A stretch of 64,000 nucleotides of DNA from Imperialibacter sp. EC-SDR9 (GCF_902498805.1 NZ_LR701576.1:124001-188000), one strand, 5' to 3'. Positions 53,700-63,028 are shown, counted from the first letter of the stretch. Numbers and translations are program-made. The notes: generated by a model from the sequence alone, not told the origin.

Positions 53700-53752
53700 C
53701 AAAGGTAATGAGCAATCCAAAGTTTAAAAACGTTTAATTCTATTTACATTTG
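53700..53752. promoter_or_regulatory. Divergent promoter pair (TlpA-like and GreA-like genes)
   Basis: Minus strand: TACCTTTG at 53707-53700, 22 nt before the TlpA-like ATG. Plus strand: TACATTTG at 53745-53752, with TTTA 18 nt upstream at 53723-53726, 47 nt before the GreA-like ATG. Both are exact TAnnTTTG matches. Confidence 0.5.
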
Positions 53753-53799
53753 AGTTCTCCCTTAAGAAATATCTGAAATCAATACTTTTCCTTCACCCT

Positions 53800-54249
53800 A
53801 TGGAAGTCAAACAACAGCTTTTGCAAACGTGCATTGACCATGTGAAGTCAAGGATTGATACGGCCAATAGTGCTATTGCCGAGGCCAGGGAGGCTGCCAA
53901 TTCGGAAACGAAAAGCAGCGCCGGTGACAAATACGAAACCGGCCGAGCCATGATGCAGCAGGAAATAGAAAAAAATGCCACACAAGCAGGTGAAGCCCAA
54001 AAGCTATTGCAGGTGCTAAAATCTATTGACCCATCCAAAATCCCTGTCACTGTCCAGTTGGGAAGCATGGTTAAAACATCGCTTGGGCACTACTACTTTG
54101 CTGCCAGCCTGGGCAAAGTATCACTCGGTGGAAAAGACTACTTTGTGATTTCACCAGGCTCACCACTGGGTCAGGCATTTTTTGGAAAAAAGAAAGGAGA
54201 CAAGGTCACCTTTATGGGGCAAACGCACCTCATTGAAGAACTCAGCTAG
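53800..54249 (+). CDS. GreA/GreB-related protein
   Basis: A 149-residue protein with an N-terminal coiled-coil-like helical hairpin (residues 1-75, rich in Glu/Lys/Ala) and a C-terminal beta domain with GKDYFVISPGSPLGQAFFGKKKGDKVTF, which is the GreA/GreB C-terminal signature (SPLG-x-A-hhG-xxxGD-x-V). It is shorter at the N-terminus than GreA and lacks an obvious acidic tip pair, so it may be a Gre-like factor that binds RNA polymerase without transcript-cleavage activity. Databases often mislabel this family as 3-oxoacyl-ACP synthase. Its TAG abuts the TAG of the convergent ABC gene with no intergenic base (TAGCTA at 54247-54252). Confidence 0.8.
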   Translation: MEVKQQLLQTCIDHVKSRIDTANSAIAEAREAANSETKSSAGDKYETGRAMMQQEIEKNATQAGEAQKLLQVLKSIDPSKIPVTVQLGSMVKTSLGHYYFAASLGKVSLGGKDYFVISPGSPLGQAFFGKKKGDKVTFMGQTHLIEELS

Positions 54250-57200
54250 CTATTCCTTCCTCAGCCTTGTGCGCCAAACGCCCTTCATCGCCCTGCCAAA
54301 GAAATCTTTAACCAGGAGCACGTAAAGCAGCCCGGTCATGCACCAGAGCACCATCAGGTTGAACCAGAAGGTGTCGATGCGGTAGCCCAAAAATATTTTT
54401 ACTGGAGCATAAAAATGTGCTCTTCCCAGGTTGGACTCGGGCTCCATTAACACAGGATCCTTCTTTTGAATCAGCTGGTCAGCCCCATAATAGAGCACCT
54501 TAATTTCATTCCTGTTCAATAAAATGTCAGACAGTGCCTCGTTGAAGGATGATTTTTTAAGAACCAAAATTTCATCCTTTCCGATCTTGCGGGACAATCC
54601 ATTGTAAATACCCTCTTGCTCATTGGCGGCATCCTCCATTTTAACGGTGAATGCCCTCGTCAGCGATTCGAGGTAGCTCAATACGTTTTTCCCGATATTT
54701 TGCGTAAAACTCTTCGATGTCAGGTTATTAGCAAACGTAAAAGGCTGCATCTCTGCCTTTTTCCCCAGCCTGTCCAGTTCGTTTCGGAGGATATCGAGTC
54801 TGGCCTCAAAGCTTTCCGATTCCTTGTTCTCATCCTGCATCAGAGAGTTGGTGATGACTTCCAGTTCCGGAATTTTAAATGAGATATTGAATGAAGCAGC
54901 ACTGATCTTTTTCTCCGCTTCAAAGAAATGCTTCTCATAAGCATTCTCCTTGAACTGGGCTACCGCAATGGCCTCATACGCCCACCTTGACGCCATCACA
55001 TCTCCAATAAACGGAACGTGCACCCTGTTTGTCAGCGACTTATGCAGGTCGTCGAACTTGATCATGGCACCGCCAAGCAGCAGCTGCGGCACCAGGATGA
55101 AAGGAATCAAAATATAAATAGTAATGACCGAGTTGAATGCGGACGAAATAGTAAGCCCCACCAGGTTGGCAAAGCAAGCGGTAGAGAAAAGCAACAGCCA
55201 GTAGTAAAGAGAAAGACCATGGATTTCGAGGATAAAATTGCCTATGACCACAAATGTCAGCATTTGAAAAGCCGACAATGTGAATAGAAAGCTCACCTTT
55301 GAATTGATATAACTGAACCGACTAAGGTTCAGAAACGACTCCCGCTCAATAATCTTTCGGTCTTTGAAAATCTCCTCTGCACTCACCGACATCCCAATAA
55401 ACAAGGAAACCACCACCGCCATAAAGAGATACACCGGCAGGTTCTTGTTCTCCGCCAGGTTATACTCAAGTCCGCTTGAATACTTAGAAAAATATCCGAG
55501 GATAAACGCCAGCACCGGAGCCTCCAGCAAGTTGATAAGGATATACTGCCTGTTTGCAACCTTCGACAGGACATTACGCTTGCTGTAAATCAAAAACTGC
55601 TTGAGCGAGCTGGGCAGCCTGAAATTCGATTTGGGAATGGACGTGTCGTGACGCAGCTGAGGAACGAACGGCTCAATCTTCTCTTTGTACTTATGAAACC
55701 AATCGCTGGGTTTGATTTTCCTTTCTGATGTAGGTCGACCGTCGTCATCAATGGTTTTAGTTTCAACGATCTGAAGAATCTGCTCGGGAATTACATTGCC
55801 ACAATGCGGGCACTCGCTTTCGGTGGCGTTTACCTGAGTGCTCTCACTTTTGAAATAGACGACGGCATCAATGGGGTTGCCATTGTAGATGGGGAAACCA
55901 CCCCTGTCCAGCATCCACAGCTTATCAAAAAGCTTGTAAATATCCGACGAAGGCTGGTGAATAATCACGATAACGAGCTTTCCCTTGCGGGTCAGGTCTT
56001 TAAGCAGCCACATCACCTTTTCAGAGTCCATAGAGGAAAGCCCGGAGGTTGGCTCATCCACATATAATAACGCTGGCTCACGCAGCAGCTCAAGGGCAAT
56101 GTTCAGTCTCTTTCGTTGCCCACCTGAAATAGATTTGTTCAAAGGATCACCAACCCGAAGGCCTCTGATCTCATACAAGTCGAGCTCGTGAAGCACTTTG
56201 TCAACGGTTTCCTCAAGTTGCTCTTTGCTAAACTCGCTGAAGCACATCTGCGCATTGAAGAAAAGGTTTTGGTACACCGTGAGCTCCTCAAATAGCAGGT
56301 CGTCCTGTGGCACAAAGCCTATCATTCCATAACGGGCGGCATTTTCCATGCTGAAGCCGTTCAGAGTCACTCTCCCCTCAGTCGGCTCAATTTTGCCATT
56401 CAGCAGGTTCAGCAGTGTCGACTTTCCTACCCCACTGCCACCCATTACGCCCACCAGCGTACCCGACTCCTCCGAAAAGTTGAAGGGATGGATACCATTG
56501 TCGCTGTTTTTAAATTGGAAGGTAAGGTTCCTCCCGGTCAGGACAATGTGTCCCCGCTTATGGTCTTCAAGGAACTTTTTGGTGATTTCAGTTTCGTAAA
56601 TCGGCTTGATCGTCTTGCCTTTGATAATAGACCCTGGCTTAAGCTGATACGACTTACTTTTGACAATTTTGTTGCTCTCTACATAAAGATTGAGGGGTCC
56701 GTCGTACCGAAAGAAGAAGGTGTGGATACTCGCAATGTGAAGGACAAGTATCTTACCAAACATGTTTTCCACCCGCATGTGATGAAACTCAGTGGCCCCG
56801 GCCACTTTCTTCTTTTTCATCATCCAGGCTATGTCATCCGACCATTCGGTGGCACGGTTGTCAATCACCAGCCCCCGCTGGGTGTCCATGCCCTTGCCAT
56901 CTTTGTTAAGCACAAAAGCCTTGATGTCATTTACTTCTTTGCTGGGTATGCTGAAGTTCATACCCACCAGCATAACAAACTGCTCCTCCCGGTCGGTTAC
57001 TTTGCCGTCGGCAAAAATGAGCTCCAGAAGCTGGAGAAATACGATGATACGTTCATGCTGAAGAAGCTCCTGATTGAGCTGATTGCAGATTTTGGTAACC
57101 TGCAAAATACTCTCTACGTCAGTGGCCAGAAGTGCTTCCTCGTCGCCTGTTCGGGGTTGGCTTCTGTGAAAAGAGAGGTAATTATTGTAGAGGTCAAGAT

Positions 57201-57345
57201 ATGCTTGAGTTAGCTCCTCGTTGTTCAGGCTCCTGTTAAGATAAGGCTTAATCACTAATTGAACCGAGTCAAACTGATCGTCCTCTTTGACACTCTCAAT
57301 GATGGCGAACAGATGCATTAAAGCATTTACAATCGACTCGGTCAT
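54250..57345 (-). CDS. ABCG-like half transporter with N-terminal TerB-like domain
   Basis: A 1031-residue protein. Residues about 80-150 resemble a TerB-like helical domain (LLELIFADGKVTDREEQFVMLVG). A beta-rich region follows (about 190-260), then an ABC ATPase: Walker A GGSGVGKST near residue 300, signature SGGQRKRLNIAL near 408, Walker B LLYVDEPTSGLSSMD near 425 and H-loop IIHQP. A linker contains a lone CPHC pair (near 512). An ABC-2 membrane domain with about six TM helices runs from about 610 to 760, then a long soluble insertion, then one last TM near the C-terminus. The ATPase-then-membrane order and signature resemble eukaryotic ABCG/White proteins. The substrate is unknown. Confidence 0.87.
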   Translation of the reverse strand: MTESIVNALMHLFAIIESVKEDDQFDSVQLVIKPYLNRSLNNEELTQAYLDLYNNYLSFHRSQPRTGDEEALLATDVESILQVTKICNQLNQELLQHERIIVFLQLLELIFADGKVTDREEQFVMLVGMNFSIPSKEVNDIKAFVLNKDGKGMDTQRGLVIDNRATEWSDDIAWMMKKKKVAGATEFHHMRVENMFGKILVLHIASIHTFFFRYDGPLNLYVESNKIVKSKSYQLKPGSIIKGKTIKPIYETEITKKFLEDHKRGHIVLTGRNLTFQFKNSDNGIHPFNFSEESGTLVGVMGGSGVGKSTLLNLLNGKIEPTEGRVTLNGFSMENAARYGMIGFVPQDDLLFEELTVYQNLFFNAQMCFSEFSKEQLEETVDKVLHELDLYEIRGLRVGDPLNKSISGGQRKRLNIALELLREPALLYVDEPTSGLSSMDSEKVMWLLKDLTRKGKLVIVIIHQPSSDIYKLFDKLWMLDRGGFPIYNGNPIDAVVYFKSESTQVNATESECPHCGNVIPEQILQIVETKTIDDDGRPTSERKIKPSDWFHKYKEKIEPFVPQLRHDTSIPKSNFRLPSSLKQFLIYSKRNVLSKVANRQYILINLLEAPVLAFILGYFSKYSSGLEYNLAENKNLPVYLFMAVVVSLFIGMSVSAEEIFKDRKIIERESFLNLSRFSYINSKVSFLFTLSAFQMLTFVVIGNFILEIHGLSLYYWLLLFSTACFANLVGLTISSAFNSVITIYILIPFILVPQLLLGGAMIKFDDLHKSLTNRVHVPFIGDVMASRWAYEAIAVAQFKENAYEKHFFEAEKKISAASFNISFKIPELEVITNSLMQDENKESESFEARLDILRNELDRLGKKAEMQPFTFANNLTSKSFTQNIGKNVLSYLESLTRAFTVKMEDAANEQEGIYNGLSRKIGKDEILVLKKSSFNEALSDILLNRNEIKVLYYGADQLIQKKDPVLMEPESNLGRAHFYAPVKIFLGYRIDTFWFNLMVLWCMTGLLYVLLVKDFFGRAMKGVWRTRLRKE

Positions 57346-57379
57346 AGCCGGGGAATAGGAACTAACTCAAGCAATTAAA

Positions 57380-58189
57380 TTATGGTGTAACTATCTGCGT
57401 GCGGATTGATTCGATGGCTACCTGCAGGTCATCAAATTGCTCAGCTGTGAGCTTATCGCCTACCTTGCTATACGCTTCTTTGATTCCCTGAAGAGCTGGA
57501 AGCACCTTTTGCACATTCTCGTCGTCAGAAAATTCGCCAAGTAGGTCAACCAGCTTTGATACTTGTGACTTTTGGCCGCCAATAACGTCCAATAGCTTTT
57601 GGTCATAGCCGCTGCTGATAACCAGGTTTGATGAGATGTACAATCCCTCCACCACACTACCAGCAAGCACGAGCAGAGAAGTTCTTTCTTGTGAGCTGCG
57701 GTTAAGGAAAGTGTAGGTGTCGTAGAAAGCCTCAGTGATAATGTTGATCAGTGAGTCCTTGTTCTGAAGATTGTTCTCCACACGACGAGCCATGTCCATG
57801 CTAAAGCCAGAGGAGATATTGAGGCTTTGGATCAGTTTTCTGGAAGCATTAAGAAAGTCCATTGTCTCTTGCTGACGGTTGTAAGTACTGGCGTAGCTCA
57901 AATCGGCACCATAAACGCCCAGATTCACTGCCTTGCTATATGCAGTAACATACTGATCAGCATTTTCAGCATCATTGGTTATTCCCAACACAAATCCTGC
58001 CTGCGCATCCTGAAGCATTTTTGTCACTTCGAAAGAGGTAGGAATTGGGTAGTTAAATTCTTTTTCAACTTTGTCAACGGCGGTTTCCTTAGTGGCTTCT
58101 TCAGCAGATGCAGCCTTTTTGTCGCCTGAGCTACAGGAAACAACGAACGGAATTACTGCAAGCAAAAGAAGTGATTTCAGGTTTTTCAT
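57380..58189 (-). CDS. Helical lipoprotein of unknown function
   Basis: A 269-residue lipoprotein: LLLAVIPFVVSC lipobox (Cys19), an Ala/Glu/Lys-rich linker, then a mostly helical domain of about 220 residues with no motif I recognise (FEVTKMLQDAQAGFVLGITNDAENADQYVTAYSKAVNLGVYGADLSYAST). It stands as a single gene between the ABC transporter and a divergent membrane-protein gene. An exact -7 element TAGATTTG is at 58251-58244. Similar lipoproteins are widespread in Bacteroidota without assigned function; I do not propose one. Confidence 0.8.
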   Translation of the reverse strand: MKNLKSLLLLAVIPFVVSCSSGDKKAASAEEATKETAVDKVEKEFNYPIPTSFEVTKMLQDAQAGFVLGITNDAENADQYVTAYSKAVNLGVYGADLSYASTYNRQQETMDFLNASRKLIQSLNISSGFSMDMARRVENNLQNKDSLINIITEAFYDTYTFLNRSSQERTSLLVLAGSVVEGLYISSNLVISSGYDQKLLDVIGGQKSQVSKLVDLLGEFSDDENVQKVLPALQGIKEAYSKVGDKLTAEQFDDLQVAIESIRTQIVTP

Positions 58190-58243
58190 AGTTATTAGTT
58201 TTTGGTCTTATCTAGAAGGCTTGAATTTATCGGATTATTTGAA

Positions 58244-58251
58244 CAAATCTA
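58244..58251 (-). promoter_or_regulatory. Candidate -7 element of the lipoprotein gene
   Basis: Minus-strand TAGATTTG matches TAnnTTTG, 54 nt before the ATG at 58189. No convincing -33 element is visible. Confidence 0.4.
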
Positions 58252-58347
58252 AATGTTTAGTTTGAATTACATCTACTAAACCACAGATGGCTTATATTGT
58301 AGATCAGCTTTAAGTTCCTCAAATCTTAAGTGCGCTAAATTAATTCA

Positions 58348-59040
58348 ATGATCAATAATCCCAACTATCCTCTTCGCAGTCTTGGGCTTTTTATTTTACC
58401 GTTGGTCGTTTGCCTCGGACTCATGAGGAGTGTTTCGCTGCCCAACGAAAAGGCGATACCGCCCTACAACAGCCTTATTATAGCCCTGGAATTTGTCCAT
58501 TCGGCTGTTGATGTGGTTAACACTTTGGAGGTGCTGGACAGAGAAGAGATTCTGGGACTGGACAGAGTAAATTATTTCGACTTCGTTTTCATGGCCGTTT
58601 ACTGTTCTTTCTTGTCGCTTTTTATTTATAAACTCGGCGCTATCTCTAACCAGCCTCTGGTAAAGAGCATGGCCTGGGCAGGCCTTCTGATATTCACCAG
58701 CGACCTGTTAGAAAACATCATGATGCTCAACATCACCTCCGGGTACCTGGATGGTGGAATGAGCTTTAGCCCCTACACCAATTTCCTGCCTCTATTCACC
58801 TGGGCAAAGTGGGGGCTGCTGGCCGCCGTCTTTGCATGGCTCGGCACCCTTCTTATCCAAAAGGGCCCTCTTTCGAAAGTGCTCTCACTCATTCTTTTCC
58901 TCCCGGCCATTCTCTTGGCGCTTGCTGTTGTCGATTATTCTAGCTGGGTCAACAGGTTTACCACCTCTATATTTTTGGGCTTCATAATCCTCCTTATCTT
59001 TGCCGTTTGCTACAGAAAAAACGAACAATATCAGGCATAG
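58348..59040 (+). CDS. Six- to seven-helix membrane protein, function unknown
   Basis: A 230-residue protein with hydrophobic segments near 8-27, 78-100, 108-130, 145-172, 180-198 and 205-225. No recognised motif. There are several acidic residues in the first loop (SAVDVVNTLEVLDREEILGLDRVNYFDFV). It precedes the beta-glucosidase gene by 18 nt on the same strand and is probably co-transcribed with it; a role in sugar uptake is possible but unsupported. Confidence 0.75.
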   Translation: MINNPNYPLRSLGLFILPLVVCLGLMRSVSLPNEKAIPPYNSLIIALEFVHSAVDVVNTLEVLDREEILGLDRVNYFDFVFMAVYCSFLSLFIYKLGAISNQPLVKSMAWAGLLIFTSDLLENIMMLNITSGYLDGGMSFSPYTNFLPLFTWAKWGLLAAVFAWLGTLLIQKGPLSKVLSLILFLPAILLALAVVDYSSWVNRFTTSIFLGFIILLIFAVCYRKNEQYQA

Positions 59041-59058
59041 CCAAGTCGATCCACAAGC

Positions 59059-60498
59059 ATGCTAAATAAGGGCACAACAAAAACAAGTCACAATCACACA
59101 TTTTACCAAACCGGCAGGCCATCGGCCTCTGGTAATCATGAGCTTCTGGAAGACATTCGCCTGTTTAGCAAAGCAGATTTTGGCAATGACTTCACATGGG
59201 GGGTGGCCACGGCAGCTTTTCAAACTGAAGGTGCCTGGAACCTGGATGGCAAAGGCGAGTCGGTATGGGATCGGTTCACCCACACCAAAGGCAAAATCAA
59301 AACCGGCGACCATGCCAACGTCGCCACCGACTTCTACCATCGCTACGAACAAGACATTGACCTGGTGAAACTGATGGGGTTCGACTCCTTCAGGTTTTCA
59401 ATTGCCTGGCCAAGGTTGCTTCCCAGCGGCACTGGCCACATCAATAGGAAAGGCATCGACTTCTACCACCGGGTGATTGACTACTGCCTCGAAAATGGCA
59501 TCACACCCTGGATCACCCTCTATCACTGGGACCTGCCACAAGTGTTGCAAGACAAGGGTGGGTGGACCAACCGGGATATTATTGGATGGTTCACAGAGTA
59601 CACCGACCTCGTTACCCGGGAATACGGCGATAAAGTACACAACTGGATGGTACTCAACGAGCCCATGGCTTTCACCGGGCTGGGATACATGGCTGGCTAT
59701 CATGCCCCTGGTGTAAAAGGGCTGGATTCGTTCCTTAGTGCGGCGCATCACACAACGATGTGCCAGGCTGAGGGCGGGCGAATCGTTCGCTACAATGTAC
59801 CTCATGCCAACATAGGCACCACGTATTCATGCTCCCACGTTGACTCCATAGACAAACTGCCCTGGAATGTGGAAGCCGCCAACCGGATGGACGCCGTGTT
59901 CAACAGACTGTATGTGGAACCAGGGTTGGGACTTGGTTACCCAACAAAGGCTGTTCCTATCCTCAAACGGATAGAAAAATTCATGAAGGCCGGTGATGAG
60001 GAAAAGCTCCCGTTCGAATTCGACTTTATCGGCATTCAGAATTACTTCCGTATCGTTTCAAAATACTCCCTGTTTTCGCTTGGCCTCTTTGCCAAAGAAG
60101 TGCCTGCCACGAAGCGGAATGTAGAAATGAACTCGATGAATTTCGAAATTTTCCCGGAAGGCATTTACCACATGCTCAAGCGCTTTGGTAGCTACGAGGG
60201 TATCAAAAAACTAGTGGTGACGGAAAATGGTGTTTGCCTGCCCGACCAGGTCAACAATGGGAAAGTGAACGACCACCGCCGCATTAAATTCTTTGAGGAA
60301 TACCTGCTGCAAGTGCTCCGTGCCAAAAAAGAAGGCGTTGACGTAGACGGCTATTTTGTGTGGACCCTCACCGACAATTTTGAATGGAGTGAAGGATACG
60401 AGCCCCGCTTCGGGCTTGTGCATGTCGACTACGAAACGCAACAACGCACAGTGAAAGACTCGGGTTGGTGGTGGAAGGAGTTACTTCTAAGCGACTAA
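59059..60498 (+). CDS. GH1 family beta-glucosidase
   Basis: A 479-residue glycoside hydrolase family 1 enzyme. After a poorly conserved N-terminal 45 residues comes the GH1 N-terminal signature FTWGVATAAFQTEGAWNLDGKGESVWD. The acid/base Glu201 is in VLNEPMAF and the nucleophile Glu389 in VVTENGV; the C-terminal WTLTDNFEWSEGYEPRFGLVHVDY is also typical. It folds as a (beta/alpha)8 barrel and releases glucose or a related sugar from beta-linked oligosaccharides. It has no signal peptide, so it acts in the cytoplasm on imported oligosaccharides. Probably co-transcribed with the membrane-protein gene upstream. Confidence 0.95.
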   Translation: MLNKGTTKTSHNHTFYQTGRPSASGNHELLEDIRLFSKADFGNDFTWGVATAAFQTEGAWNLDGKGESVWDRFTHTKGKIKTGDHANVATDFYHRYEQDIDLVKLMGFDSFRFSIAWPRLLPSGTGHINRKGIDFYHRVIDYCLENGITPWITLYHWDLPQVLQDKGGWTNRDIIGWFTEYTDLVTREYGDKVHNWMVLNEPMAFTGLGYMAGYHAPGVKGLDSFLSAAHHTTMCQAEGGRIVRYNVPHANIGTTYSCSHVDSIDKLPWNVEAANRMDAVFNRLYVEPGLGLGYPTKAVPILKRIEKFMKAGDEEKLPFEFDFIGIQNYFRIVSKYSLFSLGLFAKEVPATKRNVEMNSMNFEIFPEGIYHMLKRFGSYEGIKKLVVTENGVCLPDQVNNGKVNDHRRIKFFEEYLLQVLRAKKEGVDVDGYFVWTLTDNFEWSEGYEPRFGLVHVDYETQQRTVKDSGWWWKELLLSD

Positions 60499-60570
60499 TT
60501 CTTCAAATCTCTTTGCTTTGATACGGGTGTGGTGTTTCGGTTTTTCAAGTCCGATTCCACACGCCCAAAA

Positions 60571-60963
60571 TCAATCTGAAAGTAAGTCAAGGTTCGGGAT
60601 GTGAACAAAATGCTTCTTGTTTGACGTGTCCAAAGTGAGTTGATGAACAATTGCAGTGGCTGCAATAAACAGGTCGGGCTTGTCAATGCTTTTGCGCAGG
60701 TGCTTCAGTTGTTTTACGATTTCGGCCGCCATTCGGGCCGCTTTGCTGTCAAATTCAAGGATCGTGATTCGCTCTAGCATGCGATCCCAGAATGCTGTAT
60801 GATCCGGTGAAGCGCCATTAATTACTTCAAACTCGGTTACACTGGAGATGTAAAGCCGATCGTATAATTTGAAATGATTGACAAGACGAGAATTGCTCTT
60901 GTTCGTCTTGCGAAAATAGTCTATCAGGATTGTAGAATCCAGCATTAGCCTTTTGTCCGCCAT
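60571..60963 (-). CDS. PIN-domain toxin (VapC-like)
   Basis: At most 130 residues. Two starts are possible: ATG 60961-60963 (MADKRLMLDS) and ATG 60943-60945 (MLDSTILIDYF), the latter overlapping the antitoxin stop as TAATG. PIN motifs: first Asp in LMLDSTILIDYF, Glu in SSVTEFEVING, Asp in KPDLFIAATAI, and a final Thr-Ser in LDTSNKKHF. VapC toxins are Mg-dependent RNases that cleave tRNA or rRNA. It is preceded by, and overlaps, a small antitoxin gene on the same strand, the usual toxin-antitoxin layout. Confidence 0.88.
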   Translation of the reverse strand: MADKRLMLDSTILIDYFRKTNKSNSRLVNHFKLYDRLYISSVTEFEVINGASPDHTAFWDRMLERITILEFDSKAARMAAEIVKQLKHLRKSIDKPDLFIAATAIVHQLTLDTSNKKHFVHIPNLDLLSD

Positions 60964-61175
60964 GCTGCAATGCTTTTTCTGTTGGATTCAATCACTTTGA
61001 TTTCTTCTTTTGAAAAGACAGGCCCATCAATTAACATCTCGACAAATGATGACTTGTCATCTTTTTCCACCATATCCTCCTTGAGCTCATCCCTCAACTT
61101 GGATTTTTCTGCCGGGGTCAATGTCCGCACTGCTCTGAGAAGCTGCTGAAAGGGTATTTTTACTTTCATTTCCAT
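60945..61175 (-). CDS. Antitoxin partner of the PIN toxin
   Basis: A 76-residue protein: a short N-terminal helical region (VKIPFQQLLRAVRTLTPAEKSKLRDELKED) and an acidic, probably disordered C-terminal part that would bind and block the toxin. It does not match the classic AbrB-type VapB fold by eye; the LTPAEKxxL pattern resembles small helical antitoxins that accompany PIN toxins in Bacteroidota and Cyanobacteria. Assignment rests on size, overlap with the toxin gene and order. Confidence 0.8.
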   Translation of the reverse strand: MEMKVKIPFQQLLRAVRTLTPAEKSKLRDELKEDMVEKDDKSSFVEMLIDGPVFSKEEIKVIESNRKSIAAWRTKG

Positions 61176-61233
61176 AAATCAAATTTAATGAAATTGATTG
61201 AAATTTCGACGGAGCCTGGAATGGCAACTAACA

Positions 61234-61267
61234 TTTGTTTAATATCTACTCCCATTTTTTACCTTTG
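61234..61267 (+). promoter_or_regulatory. Candidate promoter ending 3 nt before the M28 start codon
   Basis: TTTG (61234-61237), 22 nt, TACCTTTG (61260-61267). If used, the transcript would begin at or very near the ATG at 61271. Confidence 0.3.
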
Positions 61268-61270
61268 ATC

Positions 61271-62992
61271 ATGAAAAACATAGCCCTGCTCCCGCTCACA
61301 TTCGTTTTACTAAGCTGCGCTCAGCCGACTACTGAAACCCCAAACCCTTCTAGCACCTATTTTGATATGGTAAGGCCGGAAGTAACGGGCGACCTGGCCT
61401 ACGAAACTACTGCCTACGTCGAACAATTCTGGCGACTGGCTGGCAATGCAGGCTTCGATTCCAGTATCTATAGAGTTGTGTCTGAATTGGAGAAAGCAGG
61501 CTATGTGTTGGAAGAAGATGCCAGAAAGGAGGACAGGCTTGTTTACCGTGTCGAGAAAAGGGCACTGGCCAAACCCACCTGGGAGCCAGTGAACGGGGAA
61601 GTGTCCATCAAAGGAGCCGACAGCCCACTGCTTAGCTTCGCCACCAACAGAAACATGCTACCTATCTACTCCACCAGCACAACTGAGGCTGGCATTAGCG
61701 GTGAGGTGGTTTTTGTTGAAGATATTGAGGGAATAGCAGGCGGAAGCTTAAAAGGAAAAATTGCCTTGGCAGATGCCAATCCCCGGCAGGCATTTGAGCA
61801 GGCCGTTCAAAAAGGTGGGGCCTTGGCTTTGCTTACGTACAACAACCCGGATTACCTCCAGCCTGAGAAAAACGTGACGTCCATTCAGTTCCGAAGTATT
61901 CCTTATCAGGAAGGCAAAGATGCCTGGTGCGTGGCTTTGTCGTGGGAAGCAAGAGAGAAGCTGAAGAATGCTATGGCTAAGGGAAAGGTGGAGCTGAACG
62001 TGAAGATTGAAACAAAGATTTATCCTTCCGAAGAGCTTACAGTGGTGGCCAATGTGAGAGGTTCGCAAGTGCCCGATGAAAGGCTGGTATTTAGCGCCCA
62101 TGTGCAGGAGCCCGGCGCCAACGACAACGCCTCAGGTACGGGCACGCAGGTAGAAATGGCAGCTGTAACGGCGAAACTGGTGAACGAGAACAAATTCGAC
62201 CCGAAAAGAACCATTACGTTTCTGTGGGGCGACGAAATCGTTTCGACCAGGCGCTACATTGAAGAAGACTCACTAAGGGCTTCGAACATCAAATGGGGCA
62301 TCAGTCTCGACATGGTAGGCGAAAACACGGCGGTAACAGGCGGTTCTTTCCTTATTGAAAAAATGCCGGACCCCAGCGCTATCTGGACACGAGGCAACGA
62401 CAAACATACCGAGTGGGGAGCTGGCGATGTAACCCTGGCCGACATGAAACCTCACTACTTCAACGACTTTATACTAAACCGCTTTTTGGAACAGGGAGTA
62501 GCTGCCAACTGGGCAGTGAGCTACAACCCATTCGAAGGAGGCAGCGACCATGTGCCTTTTTTGGAAGCCAACATTCCGGGTTTGCTGCTTTGGCATTTCA
62601 CCGACCAGTTTTATCACACCGACAACGACCGGCTCGACAAAGTATCGAAAGAGACAGAGCGAAATGTTGCCACCGCTGCGCTGGCATCGGCTTTCACACT
62701 TGTTAACGCCGACCACCAAACCGCTATGGGGATTATCGGCGAAATAAAAAAGGCAGCCACCGACAGGCTGAATGCCGAAGCCGAGCTGAGCAAGAACGCC
62801 ATTAAGCAGGGTTCTCCTGCCTCAGAACAAACCCAAATCATCAGCGCCTGGACCGACTGGTACATGAAGGCCCTCGGTAGTGTGAAAGACATGGAAGTGG
62901 GTGGATCCAGTGGGGAGACTATCAAAACAATCGAAGCTTCACAAAAAGAAATACAGCAGCTTTCAGGAGAAATAATCGGGCAACTGCGCTAA
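61271..62992 (+). CDS. M28-family zinc aminopeptidase-like lipoprotein
   Basis: 573 residues from the ATG at 61271, which gives a clean lipoprotein signal (LLPLTFVLLSC, Cys15); an ATG 12 codons upstream is less likely. Residues about 120-215 form a PA-like insert. The peptidase core has His277 in FSAHVQEPGAND, bridging Asp285 in ANDNASGTG, Asp321-Glu322 where most family members have Glu-Glu, LDMVGE, and a final His449 in DQFYHTDNDRLD. The usual HxD pair reads HVQ, so the Asp that polarises the first His ligand is absent. It probably trims peptides in the periplasm or at the surface. It is divergent from the toxin-antitoxin genes. Confidence 0.85.
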   Translation: MKNIALLPLTFVLLSCAQPTTETPNPSSTYFDMVRPEVTGDLAYETTAYVEQFWRLAGNAGFDSSIYRVVSELEKAGYVLEEDARKEDRLVYRVEKRALAKPTWEPVNGEVSIKGADSPLLSFATNRNMLPIYSTSTTEAGISGEVVFVEDIEGIAGGSLKGKIALADANPRQAFEQAVQKGGALALLTYNNPDYLQPEKNVTSIQFRSIPYQEGKDAWCVALSWEAREKLKNAMAKGKVELNVKIETKIYPSEELTVVANVRGSQVPDERLVFSAHVQEPGANDNASGTGTQVEMAAVTAKLVNENKFDPKRTITFLWGDEIVSTRRYIEEDSLRASNIKWGISLDMVGENTAVTGGSFLIEKMPDPSAIWTRGNDKHTEWGAGDVTLADMKPHYFNDFILNRFLEQGVAANWAVSYNPFEGGSDHVPFLEANIPGLLLWHFTDQFYHTDNDRLDKVSKETERNVATAALASAFTLVNADHQTAMGIIGEIKKAATDRLNAEAELSKNAIKQGSPASEQTQIISAWTDWYMKALGSVKDMEVGGSSGETIKTIEASQKEIQQLSGEIIGQLR

Positions 62993-63028
62993 TTGGCAAG
63001 ATATTAGCACAGACAGGCGGTGAGAGAA

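Noticed and set aside
60525-60566. GGGTGTGG/CCACACGCCC imperfect stem between the GH1 and toxin genes
   Set aside because: Bulged stem with long loop and no T-run; it may contribute to termination but is too weak to annotate.
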